The notes under the pieces are model-generated. The model saw nothing but the letters and a program-made list of their open reading frames with translations, had not been told where the DNA came from and did not search any database. From DATBLE01 sp046734335 (lineage in GTDB: Bacteria > Actinomycetota > Thermoleophilia > Gaiellales > Gaiellaceae), in NCBI GenBank assembly GCA_046734335.1, contig JBKPRA010000052.1, forward strand, positions 1-39,938: a DNA stretch of 39,938 nt. The letters run 5' to 3'. Positions 32,988 to 39,893 of this stretch are shown piece after piece. Position 1 is the first letter of the stretch. Every line of letters begins with the position of its first letter. A program made the position numbers and the translations under genes.

Positions 32988-33808
32988 CAGCCGACCAGCT
33001 CGTCGTTGCGGACGGCCCGCCGCAGATCGCGTGGCCGCACCGGCGGCGGCTTGCGCGGCCCGGGGTCGGTGGTGATCACGGTCACGCCCGCGGCCTGCCA
33101 GGCTTCCACCTCGGCCTCCGGCGCGCCCGAGTCGGTGACGATCCCCGTCAGCTGGTCGAGCGAGACGAAGGTGAGCAGCGCGCTCCGGTGCCACTTCGTC
33201 CCGTCGAGGATGCCGTAGACCTGCTCGCAGGCGTCCGCCATCTCCTGCTTGATCCGCACCTCGTCCGGGTTGAGATCCATCAGGCCCCGCTCGATGCTCA
33301 GCCCGCGGGCGCCGAGGAAGCCCTTGTTGATCCGCGTCGTCCGCAGGACGTCGGTGCCGAGGTCGCCCACGAGGGACATCGCAGAGAGGCGCAGCATGCC
33401 GCCGGTGACCAGCACCGAGATGCCGGGCGCGTCGGCGAGCGCGGTCGCGACCAGCAGCCCGTTGGTGACGACCACCAGCTCCCGCTTGCTGCGCAGCTCG
33501 AGCGCGAGGTAGTACGCGGTCGTGCTCGCGTCCAGGGCGACCGCCTCGCCCTCGCCGACGAGCGCCGCAGCTGCTCGGGCGACCGCCTGCTTGCGCTCGA
33601 CCTCGAGACGGAGGCGGAGGTCGAAGCCGACCTCGGACTGGCCCTGCTGGAGGGCACGGACGCCGCCGCGTACGCGGGCGACGAGCCCCTGGCGCGCGAG
33701 CTCGGTCAGGTCGCTGCGCACGGTCACCTCGGACACCGAAAATGCTTCCGCAAGTTCCGCAACGTGAACGGAATCGCGTGACTCGAGCAGACGGAGGACG
33801 TGCTGCAT
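32987..33808 (-). CDS. DeoR-family transcriptional regulator of the rhamnose genes
   Basis: A 273-residue protein. The N-terminal winged helix-turn-helix is MQHVLRLLESRDSVHVAELA with recognition helix VSEVTVRSDLTELARQG. The C-terminal DeoRC sensor domain has LDASTTAYYLA, VTNGLLVA, GGMLR and the ending TD.GA..E. Such proteins usually repress sugar operons and are released by a phosphorylated intermediate, here perhaps L-rhamnulose-1-phosphate. The ATG at 33808 is chosen because a strong promoter (33861-33889, minus strand) would begin transcription near 33854, which rules out the upstream TTG and GTG starts. It is first in the minus-strand operon and probably autoregulated. Confidence 0.9.
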   Translation of the reverse strand: MQHVLRLLESRDSVHVAELAEAFSVSEVTVRSDLTELARQGLVARVRGGVRALQQGQSEVGFDLRLRLEVERKQAVARAAAALVGEGEAVALDASTTAYYLALELRSKRELVVVTNGLLVATALADAPGISVLVTGGMLRLSAMSLVGDLGTDVLRTTRINKGFLGARGLSIERGLMDLNPDEVRIKQEMADACEQVYGILDGTKWHRSALLTFVSLDQLTGIVTDSGAPEAEVEAWQAAGVTVITTDPGPRKPPPVRPRDLRRAVRNDELVG

Positions 33809-33860
33809 CCGCTCGCTCTGGGAAAAAGCCCGGTTCGACTGGTTGCCGTCGATGCGCGCG

Positions 33861-33889
33861 ACCCTAGAGCGCTGCGCGGTGAAAGTCAA
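33861..33889 (-). promoter_or_regulatory. Sigma-70 promoter of the DeoR-rhamnose operon
   Basis: Read on the minus strand: TTGACT (33889-33884), exactly 17 bp spacer, TAGGGT (33866-33861). Predicted transcription start is near 33854, giving a leader of about 46 nt before the ATG at 33808. This is the best-matching promoter in the window. Confidence 0.7.
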
Positions 33890-33894
33890 CCGCT

Positions 33895-33921
33895 GCTTTC
33901 GAATCTCCACCGACCGAAAGC
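33895..33921. promoter_or_regulatory. Candidate DeoR operator, GCTTTCG-N13-CGAAAGC
   Basis: Seven-base arms GCTTTCG (33895-33901) and CGAAAGC (33915-33921) are perfectly inverted. Centre-to-centre spacing is 20 bp, about two helical turns. Sites of DeoR-family regulators often contain CGAAA or TTTCG. It abuts the -35 of the minus-strand promoter, and another GAAAG (33881-33885) lies inside that promoter. It lies 42 bp upstream of rhaI, so it could control both directions. Confidence 0.55.
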
Positions 33922-33962
33922 CGGTTCGTAATCCAGGGACGGATGCGTCAGACTGCGACGCG

Positions 33963-35120
33963 ATGGACGAGGCAGCCGTCGTCGAGCGCGTGAAGTCGCT
34001 GGAGATCGAAACGCCGTCCTGGGGCTACGGCAACTCCGGCACCCGGTTCCACGTGTACCCGTGGCCGGGCGCCGCCCGCGACGTCCACGAGCGCATCGCA
34101 GATGCGGCGCTCGTCCACCGGCTGACGGGCTGCTGTCCGAGCGTCGCGTTGCACATTCCCTGGGACGCGGTCGACGACTACGGCGCGCTCCGCGCCCTCG
34201 CCCAGGAGCAGGGGATCCGGATCGGCGCGATCAACCCGAACCTGTTCGGCGACGACGCCTATCGCCTCGGCAGCCTGTGCCACCCCGACACCGGCGTGCG
34301 GGCGGCCGCGATCCGGCATTGCCTCCAGTGCGTCGAGATCGCGAAGGAGGTGGGCTCGTCGCTGGTCAGCCTCTGGCTCCCCGACGGGACGAACTACCCC
34401 GGTCAGGACGACCTGCGCGCGCGGCACGCGCGGCTGACGGAAGGGCTGGAGAAGGTGTATTCGGCTCTACCGCCCGGGATGCGGCTGCTGGTCGAGTACA
34501 AGTTCTTCGAGCCCGCCTTCTACGCCACCGACCTCCCCGACTGGGGAACCGCCGCGCTCGTCTGCCGCCGGCTCGGCCCTCAGGCGCAGGTGCTCGTGGA
34601 CACGGGTCACCATCCCCAGGGCACGAACATCGAGCAGATCGTCGCCGTGCTGCTCGCCGAGGGCCTGCTCGGAGGGTTCCACTTCAACAACCGCAAGTAC
34701 GCCGACGACGATCTGATCGTCGGCTCGGTCGACCCGTTCGAGCTCTTCCGGATCATGCGCGAGATCGCCCTCGGGGACTCGGCCGGGGTCGCCTTCATGA
34801 TCGACCAGTCGCACAACGTCGAGGGGAAGATCGACGCGATGATCCAGTCGGTGATGAACATCCAGACCGCCTATGCGAAGGCGCTGCTCGTGGACGAGGG
34901 GCGTCTCACGGAGGCGCAGGCCGCGGGTGACGTGCTCGGCGCGCACCGGACCCTGCTCGAGGCGTTCGAGACGGACGTGCGGCCGCTGCTCGCGCGTGTG
35001 CGGACGGAGGTTGGCGTCGCGCCGGACCCGGTCGAGGCCTTCCGGGCCGGCGGCCACGCAGCGCGGCTCGCGGACGAGCGCGGGACCGCGTCGGTCGAGA
35101 GCGCGTACGAGCGCACATGA
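33963..35120 (+). CDS. rhaI: L-rhamnose isomerase (RhaI type)
   Basis: A 385-residue xylose-isomerase-like TIM barrel of the RhaI group known from Pseudomonas stutzeri, unlike the E. coli RhaA group. Metal ligand segments are visible: VEYKFFEPAF (Glu), DTGHHPQGTN (Asp), GGFHFNNRKYADDDLIVGS (His and Asp). It converts L-rhamnose to L-rhamnulose. The ATG at 33963 gives the typical N-terminus; it lacks a close Shine-Dalgarno. Its stop overlaps the mutarotase start as ATGA. It is first gene of the plus-strand operon facing the DeoR gene. Confidence 0.92.
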   Translation: MDEAAVVERVKSLEIETPSWGYGNSGTRFHVYPWPGAARDVHERIADAALVHRLTGCCPSVALHIPWDAVDDYGALRALAQEQGIRIGAINPNLFGDDAYRLGSLCHPDTGVRAAAIRHCLQCVEIAKEVGSSLVSLWLPDGTNYPGQDDLRARHARLTEGLEKVYSALPPGMRLLVEYKFFEPAFYATDLPDWGTAALVCRRLGPQAQVLVDTGHHPQGTNIEQIVAVLLAEGLLGGFHFNNRKYADDDLIVGSVDPFELFRIMREIALGDSAGVAFMIDQSHNVEGKIDAMIQSVMNIQTAYAKALLVDEGRLTEAQAAGDVLGAHRTLLEAFETDVRPLLARVRTEVGVAPDPVEAFRAGGHAARLADERGTASVESAYERT

Positions 35121-35428
35121 CGCAGCGCACGGCGTTCGTCCTCCGCGTGAAGCCCGATCGGATCGACGACTATGTCGAGGCGCACTCAGCCGTGTGGCCC
35201 GACATGCTCGAGGCGCTGCGCGACGCCGGCATCCGGAACTACTCGATCTTCCGGGACGGGACGCAGGTGTTCGGCTACTTCGAGTCGGACGATCTCGAGC
35301 GGGCCGCCGCCTACCTGGCAGAGCAGGAGGTGTGCGCACGCTGGCAAGACGCGATGGCCGAGCTGCTGGAGGAGCGGGTGCCGGACGCGGGCCCGCCGGC
35401 ACTCGAGGAGATCTTCCGGCTCGACTGA
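35117..35428 (+). CDS. rhaM: L-rhamnose mutarotase
   Basis: A 103-residue protein of the RhaM family, whose members convert alpha- and beta-L-rhamnose. The ferredoxin-like fold signature is complete: AFVLRVKPDRIDDYVEAHSAVWPDML, IRNYSIFRDG and VFGYFES, with the active-site His in EAHSAVWP. The length matches the family. It overlaps rhaI by four bases, so both are made from one message. Confidence 0.93.
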   Translation: MTQRTAFVLRVKPDRIDDYVEAHSAVWPDMLEALRDAGIRNYSIFRDGTQVFGYFESDDLERAAAYLAEQEVCARWQDAMAELLEERVPDAGPPALEEIFRLD

Positions 35429-35433
35429 ATCCC

Positions 35434-35439
35434 TAGAGT
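35434..35439 (+). promoter_or_regulatory. Possible -10 element (TAGAGT) for a leaderless lutA transcript
   Basis: TAGAGT ends six bases before the lutA ATG at 35446, the spacing expected when transcription starts at the A of the start codon. lutA has no Shine-Dalgarno. No good -35 is present, so this is tentative. Confidence 0.3.
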
Positions 35440-35445
35440 CCCTCT

Positions 35446-36135
35446 ATGCCTGCCGTCCAGCTGTTTGCGACCTGCCTCGGCGACCTCGCCTTCCCCGACG
35501 CGGTCGCCGACGCCGAGACGCTGCTGCGGCAGGCGGGCTTCGAGGTCGAGTTCCCGGCACGTCAGGTTTGCTGCGGCCAGCCGGCGTTCAACGCCGGGCA
35601 CCGCGCGGCGGCGCGGCGAGTCGCACGTTCGTTCGCTCGCGCATTCTCGCGGGAGGTGCCGATCGTCGCGCCCTCGGGCTCGTGTGCGACGATGGCGTCG
35701 CACTACCTGCCGGAGCTGGTCGGCGTCGAGCCGTTCGAGGTATGGGAGCTGTCGGCCTTTCTGGTCTCGGTCGGTTTCCGTCCGCTGCCGCGGAACGCGG
35801 GACGGCGCATCGCCTACCACGACTCGTGCCACATGCTGCGCGAGCTGCACGTGTCGGCGCAGCCCCGGCGCCTGCTCGGCGGGTCCGGCGCGGAGCTCGT
35901 CCCATTCGCGCGCCCGGATCTCTGCTGCGGGTTCGGCGGGACGTTCTCCGTGCGCCAGCCCGAGGTCTCGCTGGCCATGGCGGACGACAAGCTGGCCGAC
36001 GGCGAGGCGTCCGGGACGATCGTGACCGCCGATCCGGGCTGCCTGATGCACCTGCGCGGCCGCGCCGAGAAGAGTGGCTCGCCCGTCCGGGTCGTCCATC
36101 TCGCGACGGCGCTGGCGAGGGGAGTCGGTGCCTGA
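35446..36135 (+). CDS. lutA: L-lactate utilisation protein LutA (LldE), CCG-domain Fe-S protein
   Basis: A 229-residue protein with two cysteine-rich CCG domains: CCGQPAFNAGH with an earlier Cys near residue 9, and CCGFGGTFSV with DSCHMLREL and the late PGCLMHLRG. LutA, LutB and LutC together oxidise L-lactate to pyruvate in Bacillus and many other bacteria. The gene follows rhaM by 17 bp and overlaps lutB by eight bases. Its placement beside a pathway that ends in L-lactate makes the substrate assignment stronger than sequence alone. Confidence 0.9.
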   Translation: MPAVQLFATCLGDLAFPDAVADAETLLRQAGFEVEFPARQVCCGQPAFNAGHRAAARRVARSFARAFSREVPIVAPSGSCATMASHYLPELVGVEPFEVWELSAFLVSVGFRPLPRNAGRRIAYHDSCHMLRELHVSAQPRRLLGGSGAELVPFARPDLCCGFGGTFSVRQPEVSLAMADDKLADGEASGTIVTADPGCLMHLRGRAEKSGSPVRVVHLATALARGVGA

Positions 36136-37504
36136 GCTCGCCCAGCCGGCGGGGCGCTTCCGGGTGATCGCACGAGGCAAGCTCGCCGACGCGCACACCC
36201 AGCAGGCGCTCGACGACTCGACCGACCGGCTGCGCTCGCACCGGCTGTCGGCCTGGGAGGAGCTCGACGGCGTCGAGGCGCTGCGCGAGCGCGCGCACGC
36301 GATCCGGATGGAGGTGGTCGACGATCTCCAGGGGCACGTCGACCGGTTCACGGCCGCGCTGGAAGCCCGCGGCGGCCATGTCTTCTTCGCCCGCACGGCG
36401 GAGGAGGCCAGCGCCTACATCGCGGAGGTCTGCACGCGCGCCGGGGCGAAGCTGGCGGCGAAGTCGAAGTCGATGGCGACCGAGGAGATCGGGCTCAATG
36501 CGGCCCTCGAGGCGGTAGGCGTGAAGCCGGTCGAGACCGACCTCGGCGAGTACATCCTCCAGCTGGCCGGGGAGCACCCCGTGCACATCGTGGCACCGGC
36601 GATCGAGAAGACGGCGGAGCAGGTGGCCGAGCTCCTGACCGCCGTGGACGGCAAGCCGGTTCCTGCCGAGCTCGAGGCGCTGACGGCCGCTGCGCGACGG
36701 CAGCTCCGGGAGACGTTCCTGCAGGCCGACGTCGGGATCACCGGAGCGAACTTCGGTGTCTCCTCGACCGGCTCGGTCTGTCTCGTCACCAACGAGGGCA
36801 ACGGGCGGCTGGTCAGCTCGATCCCCCGCCTGCACGTGGCCGTAATGGGGATGGAACGGCTGGTGCCGACGACGGCCGACCTCTCCGTGTTGCTGCGGCT
36901 TCTGGCGCGGTCCGGAACCGGCCAGAAGCTGACCGTGTACACGACGCTGATCACCGGCCCGCGCCGTCCCGGCGAGCAGGATGGGCCGCAGGATCAGCAC
37001 GTCGTCATCCTCGACAACGGGCGGACGAACCTCCTGCGCGGCCGGTACAAGGAGATGCTCGCCTGCATCCGCTGCGGCGCGTGCCTGAACGTGTGCCCCG
37101 TCTACCGCAAGACGGGCGGCGCGGCGTACGGGCCGGTCTACTCGGGCCCGATGGGAGCGGTTCTGCTGCCCCTCCTCGTCGGGCTCGACCAGGCGCCGTC
37201 GCTCCCGCATGCCTCGTCGCTCTGCGGCGCGTGTACCGAGGCGTGCCCGGTGAAGATTCCCCTGCACGAGCTCCTGCTCGACCTCCGCCGCGACCTGGTG
37301 CAGGACGGTGTGGCCCCCCGGAGTGAGCGGCTGGGGTTCTGGCTCTGGTCCTGGGCGTGGTCGTCGGTGTGGGGTTACCGGCTGGCGACGCGGCTCGCCC
37401 GGATGGGCCAGCCGCTCGCGGGGCTGGTCGGGCCGGGTCGTACGTGGTCGGCGGGCCGCGCCCTGCCGCGGTTCGGCCGGCGCTTCCGGGATCACCGTCG
37501 GTGA
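36128..37504 (+). CDS. lutB: L-lactate utilisation protein LutB (LldF), ferredoxin-like
   Basis: A 458-residue protein. The N-terminal LUD domain (about residues 60-290) contains KSKSMATEEIGLN and GANFGVSSTGSVCLVTNEGNG. Two [4Fe-4S] motifs follow: CIRCGACLNVCP (about 314-325) and CGACTEACPVKIP (about 365-377). A C-terminal hydrophobic/Trp-rich stretch (FWLWSWAWSSVWGYRLA) may touch the membrane. The GTG at 36128 has AGGGGAG five bases upstream and overlaps lutA; its stop overlaps lutC as GTGA. Confidence 0.92.
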   Translation: MPELAQPAGRFRVIARGKLADAHTQQALDDSTDRLRSHRLSAWEELDGVEALRERAHAIRMEVVDDLQGHVDRFTAALEARGGHVFFARTAEEASAYIAEVCTRAGAKLAAKSKSMATEEIGLNAALEAVGVKPVETDLGEYILQLAGEHPVHIVAPAIEKTAEQVAELLTAVDGKPVPAELEALTAAARRQLRETFLQADVGITGANFGVSSTGSVCLVTNEGNGRLVSSIPRLHVAVMGMERLVPTTADLSVLLRLLARSGTGQKLTVYTTLITGPRRPGEQDGPQDQHVVILDNGRTNLLRGRYKEMLACIRCGACLNVCPVYRKTGGAAYGPVYSGPMGAVLLPLLVGLDQAPSLPHASSLCGACTEACPVKIPLHELLLDLRRDLVQDGVAPRSERLGFWLWSWAWSSVWGYRLATRLARMGQPLAGLVGPGRTWSAGRALPRFGRRFRDHRR

Positions 37505-37887
37505 CGCTCGTCGACGACTTCGCGGCGAACGCAGCGGCCGTCGGGTTCCACGTCCACCGCGGCGAAGCCCCGTCGATCGAGGGGGCCGGCGTGTCGTCCG
37601 CGATCTACGGATTGGCCGACACCGGCTCGGTCGTCCTGGCAGCCGCGCCTGAGGAACCGCGAGCGCGTTCGCTGCTTCCTTTCGTCCATGTGACCCTGCT
37701 GCGCGAGGATCTGATCCTGCCCGGTCTCCCCGAGCTGTTCGTCGCGCTCGGTGACGACCTCCCCAGTGCGCTGGCGATCGTGAGCGGCCCGAGCCGCAGC
37801 GCCGACATCGAGCAGAAGCTCGCCGTCGGCGTCCACGGGCCCGGTGAGGTGCACGTCGTCCTGCTGTCCCCGGACGAGGCTCGATAG
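37501..37887 (+). CDS. lutC: Compact LutC-like LUD-domain protein
   Basis: A 128-residue protein matching only the C-terminal part of ordinary LutC (about 200-240 residues): GLADTGSVVLAA, LPFVHVTLLREDLIL, GPSRSADIEQKLAVGVHGPGEVHVVLL. The upstream open frame overlaps lutB in a different phase and does not resemble the missing N-terminus. The GTG at 37501 overlaps the lutB stop as GTGA, so the short form looks genuine and not mis-called. It should complete the lactate oxidation complex. Its TAG stop lies within a TAGGGT sequence that may be a -10 element of the next gene. Confidence 0.82.
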   Translation: MTLVDDFAANAAAVGFHVHRGEAPSIEGAGVSSAIYGLADTGSVVLAAAPEEPRARSLLPFVHVTLLREDLILPGLPELFVALGDDLPSALAIVSGPSRSADIEQKLAVGVHGPGEVHVVLLSPDEAR

Positions 37888-37890
37888 GGT
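37885..37890 (+). promoter_or_regulatory. Possible -10 element (TAGGGT) before the FAH-family gene
   Basis: TAGGGT includes the lutC stop codon and ends seven bases before the ATG at 37898, as in a leaderless transcript. The same bases could serve as a weak RBS (AGGGTCAGG). No -35 stands out. Confidence 0.3.
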
Positions 37891-37897
37891 CAGGTTG

Positions 37898-38548
37898 ATG
37901 CTTCCGATCGACCGTCCGGGCAAGATCATCTGCGTTGGCCTGAACTACCGCGACCACGCGGAGGAGCAGGGCACCGCTCTGCCCGAGGCTCCGCTGCTCT
38001 TCGCCAAGTGGCAGAACACGCTGATCGGGCCTGGCGACCCGATCGTGATTCCGTCGGTCGTGACCAAGTGCGACTACGAGGCCGAGCTCGGCGTCGTCAT
38101 CGGCGAGCGGATCAAGGACGTCTCCGCGGAGAACGCACTGGAGGCCGTGGCCGGCTACGTCTGCGTCAACGACGTGTCGGCCCGCGACCTCCAGTTCGCC
38201 GACGGACAGTGGACACGCGGCAAGTCGCCCGACACCTTCTGCCCGGTCGGCCCGGCGCTCGTCTCCCGGGACGAGATCCCCGATCCGCAGGCGCTCCCGA
38301 TCCGGGCGATCCTGAACGGGGCGACCGTCCAGGAGTCGACGACCGCGAACATGATCTTCGGCGTCGCCGACGTGATCGCGTACGTCACGAGGACGATCAC
38401 GCTCGAGCCGGGCGATCTGATCGCGACCGGCACACCCGCCGGGGTCGGCGCCTTCCGCGACCCGCCGCTCTTCATGAAGCCGGGCGACGAGATCACGATC
38501 GAGATCGAGGGCGTCGGCTCGCTGACCAACCCTGTCGTCTCGGGTTAG
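37898..38548 (+). CDS. Fumarylacetoacetate hydrolase-family protein (acylpyruvate hydrolase-like)
   Basis: A 216-residue FAH-fold hydrolase: ICVGLNYRDHAEEQG, KCDYEAELGVVIGE (metal-binding Glu residues), GYVCVNDVSARDLQ, GKSPDTFCPVGPAL and GDLIATGTPAGVG. These enzymes hydrolyse C-C bonds in acylpyruvates or decarboxylate oxaloacetate. One family member splits 2,4-diketo-3-deoxy-L-rhamnonate into pyruvate and L-lactate in the non-phosphorylating rhamnose route; the location beside rha and lut genes makes that idea attractive, but none of the earlier enzymes of that route is here. The short single-domain form is closer to YcgM-type acylpyruvases. Start ATG 37898. Confidence 0.85.
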   Translation: MLPIDRPGKIICVGLNYRDHAEEQGTALPEAPLLFAKWQNTLIGPGDPIVIPSVVTKCDYEAELGVVIGERIKDVSAENALEAVAGYVCVNDVSARDLQFADGQWTRGKSPDTFCPVGPALVSRDEIPDPQALPIRAILNGATVQESTTANMIFGVADVIAYVTRTITLEPGDLIATGTPAGVGAFRDPPLFMKPGDEITIEIEGVGSLTNPVVSG

Positions 38549-38549
38549 C

Positions 38550-39728
38550 GTGCACCGTCGGCTCGGCCTGCTCGCGGGGCTGTTCCTCGCCGGGCTCGCG
38601 CTGCGGCCTCAGATCGTCGGCGTCGGCCCGCTGATCCCGAAAATCCAGGACGACCTCGGCGTCTCGCACGCGGTCGCCGGTCTGCTCGGAACGATCCCGG
38701 TGCTCTGCATGGGCGTCTTCGCGCTGCCCGCGCCCGAGGTCTCCCGGAGATTCGGAACACGTTTGGCGATCGGCGTGTGCCTGGGGCTGATCGGCGCTTT
38801 CGGAATAGCTCGAGGCGTCGCACCCGGTGCCGCTGCCGTGATCCTGCTCACGTTCGGAGTCGGGATCGGCCTCGGCCTGGCGCAGGCGCTGATGCCGGCC
38901 GCCGTCAAGGAGCGCTTCGCGCTGCGCCCCGCATTCGCGACCGGCATCTACGTGCTCGGCTTCAACATCGGCTCGGCCCTCTCGTCCGTCTTTGCCGTAC
39001 CGATCGCCGACGCGACCGGAAGCTGGCGCTGGTCGCTCGTGGTCTTCTCGGCCGTGACGGTCGCGCTCGTTCCCGCATGGATGTGGCTGACGCGCGGGGA
39101 GCCACCGCACGAGCGATCAGCGGTAGCCCGGATCAGGCTGCCCTTCAAGAGTGGCACCGCCTGGGTGCTGGTCGGAATCTTCGGCTCGATGGCCTGCGTG
39201 TTCTACGGTCTGAACAGCTGGCTCCCGGACGCGTACGTCGAGCGGGGCTGGAGCGACGGGGAGGCCGGCGGTCTCCTGGCCGTTCTCAACGTCGCAGCGC
39301 TGGTGACGACGGTGATCATCCCCTGGCTTTCCGACCGCAAGGGTTCTCGCCGGGTCTACCTGGTCTCGTTCAGCGCCGCCATGGCTCTCGCGGTCGCGGG
39401 CTTCGTGGTCGTGCCCGAAGGCGCGTGGGCCTGGGCCACGGTCGTCGGGCTCTGCACCGGGGCGATGTTCCCGCTCGTGATGACCCTCCCGGTCGACGTC
39501 GGCAGGCGGTCCACCGACGTCGCTTCGGTGACGGGACTGATGCTCGGCGTCGGCTACATGCTCGGCGCGGTCGCCCCGCTGCTCCTGGGCGCCGCCCGTG
39601 ATCTCACGGGCACGTTCACGACCACGCTCTGGCTGATGGCCGGCTCGGGTGCCGTTCTCTTCTCGCTGTGCGCGTCGATGACTCCCGAGCGCATCGCGCG
39701 CGGGGTCGCGACGCCCGAGCCTGCATGA
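38550..39728 (+). CDS. MFS transporter, CynX/NimT family
   Basis: A 392-residue, 12-helix major facilitator protein. The family-typical opening ALRPQIVGVGPLIPKIQDDLG, the central GLGLAQALMPAAVKERF and FNIGSALSS segments, and the second-half SDRKGSRR loop are present. Relatives move cyanate, 2-nitroimidazole or small organic acids; the substrate here is unknown. The GTG at 38550 lies one base after the FAH-family stop, so it is co-transcribed. Export or uptake of an organic acid of the pathway (for example lactate) is only a guess. Confidence 0.87.
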   Translation: MHRRLGLLAGLFLAGLALRPQIVGVGPLIPKIQDDLGVSHAVAGLLGTIPVLCMGVFALPAPEVSRRFGTRLAIGVCLGLIGAFGIARGVAPGAAAVILLTFGVGIGLGLAQALMPAAVKERFALRPAFATGIYVLGFNIGSALSSVFAVPIADATGSWRWSLVVFSAVTVALVPAWMWLTRGEPPHERSAVARIRLPFKSGTAWVLVGIFGSMACVFYGLNSWLPDAYVERGWSDGEAGGLLAVLNVAALVTTVIIPWLSDRKGSRRVYLVSFSAAMALAVAGFVVVPEGAWAWATVVGLCTGAMFPLVMTLPVDVGRRSTDVASVTGLMLGVGYMLGAVAPLLLGAARDLTGTFTTTLWLMAGSGAVLFSLCASMTPERIARGVATPEPA

Positions 39729-39743
39729 ACGTCGCTCGGCTGC

Positions 39744-39857
39744 GCCTCTTCAAAGAGGCCGACTTCAGTGGGGAACCTCCCGGTTCCGCTCAGGCTGGAA
39801 GGTCGCCGGCCAAGGCGGCGACGTCCGGCCGGCAGTACGGGGCGCCTGCGGCGCCCC
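39744..39857 (+). ncRNA. Leader with four successive hairpins (candidate cis-regulatory RNA)
   Basis: Four stems lie in a row between the MFS stop and the next start: GCCTCT/AGAGGC (39744-39759), GGAACC/GGTTCC (39772-39787), GTCGCCG/CGGCGAC (39802-39822) and GGGGCGCC/GGCGCCCC (39839-39857, three-base loop, followed by TCT). The last could be a terminator of the MFS operon or a regulated attenuator of the gene at 39894. I could not match the whole to a known riboswitch. It may equally be a cluster of independent stems in GC-rich DNA. Confidence 0.35.
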
Positions 39858-39893
39858 TCTGGCCCTCCCCGCTCGTGCGCCGAAGGACGGCCA

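Noticed and set aside
33830..33850. GGTTCGACTGG resembling a tRNA T-loop
   Set aside because: No acceptor, D or anticodon stems around it; it lies in the DeoR leader.
35588..37957. Long minus-strand ORF (789 codons) opposite lutA and lutB
   Set aside because: Arg/Pro-rich low-complexity translation; the plus strand has the complete LutAB iron-sulphur motifs.
39744..39857. Assignment of the leader to TPP, cobalamin, SAM, glycine, ZTP or fluoride riboswitches
   Set aside because: None of the conserved core sequences I know for these classes is present, so it is left as an unassigned structured leader.
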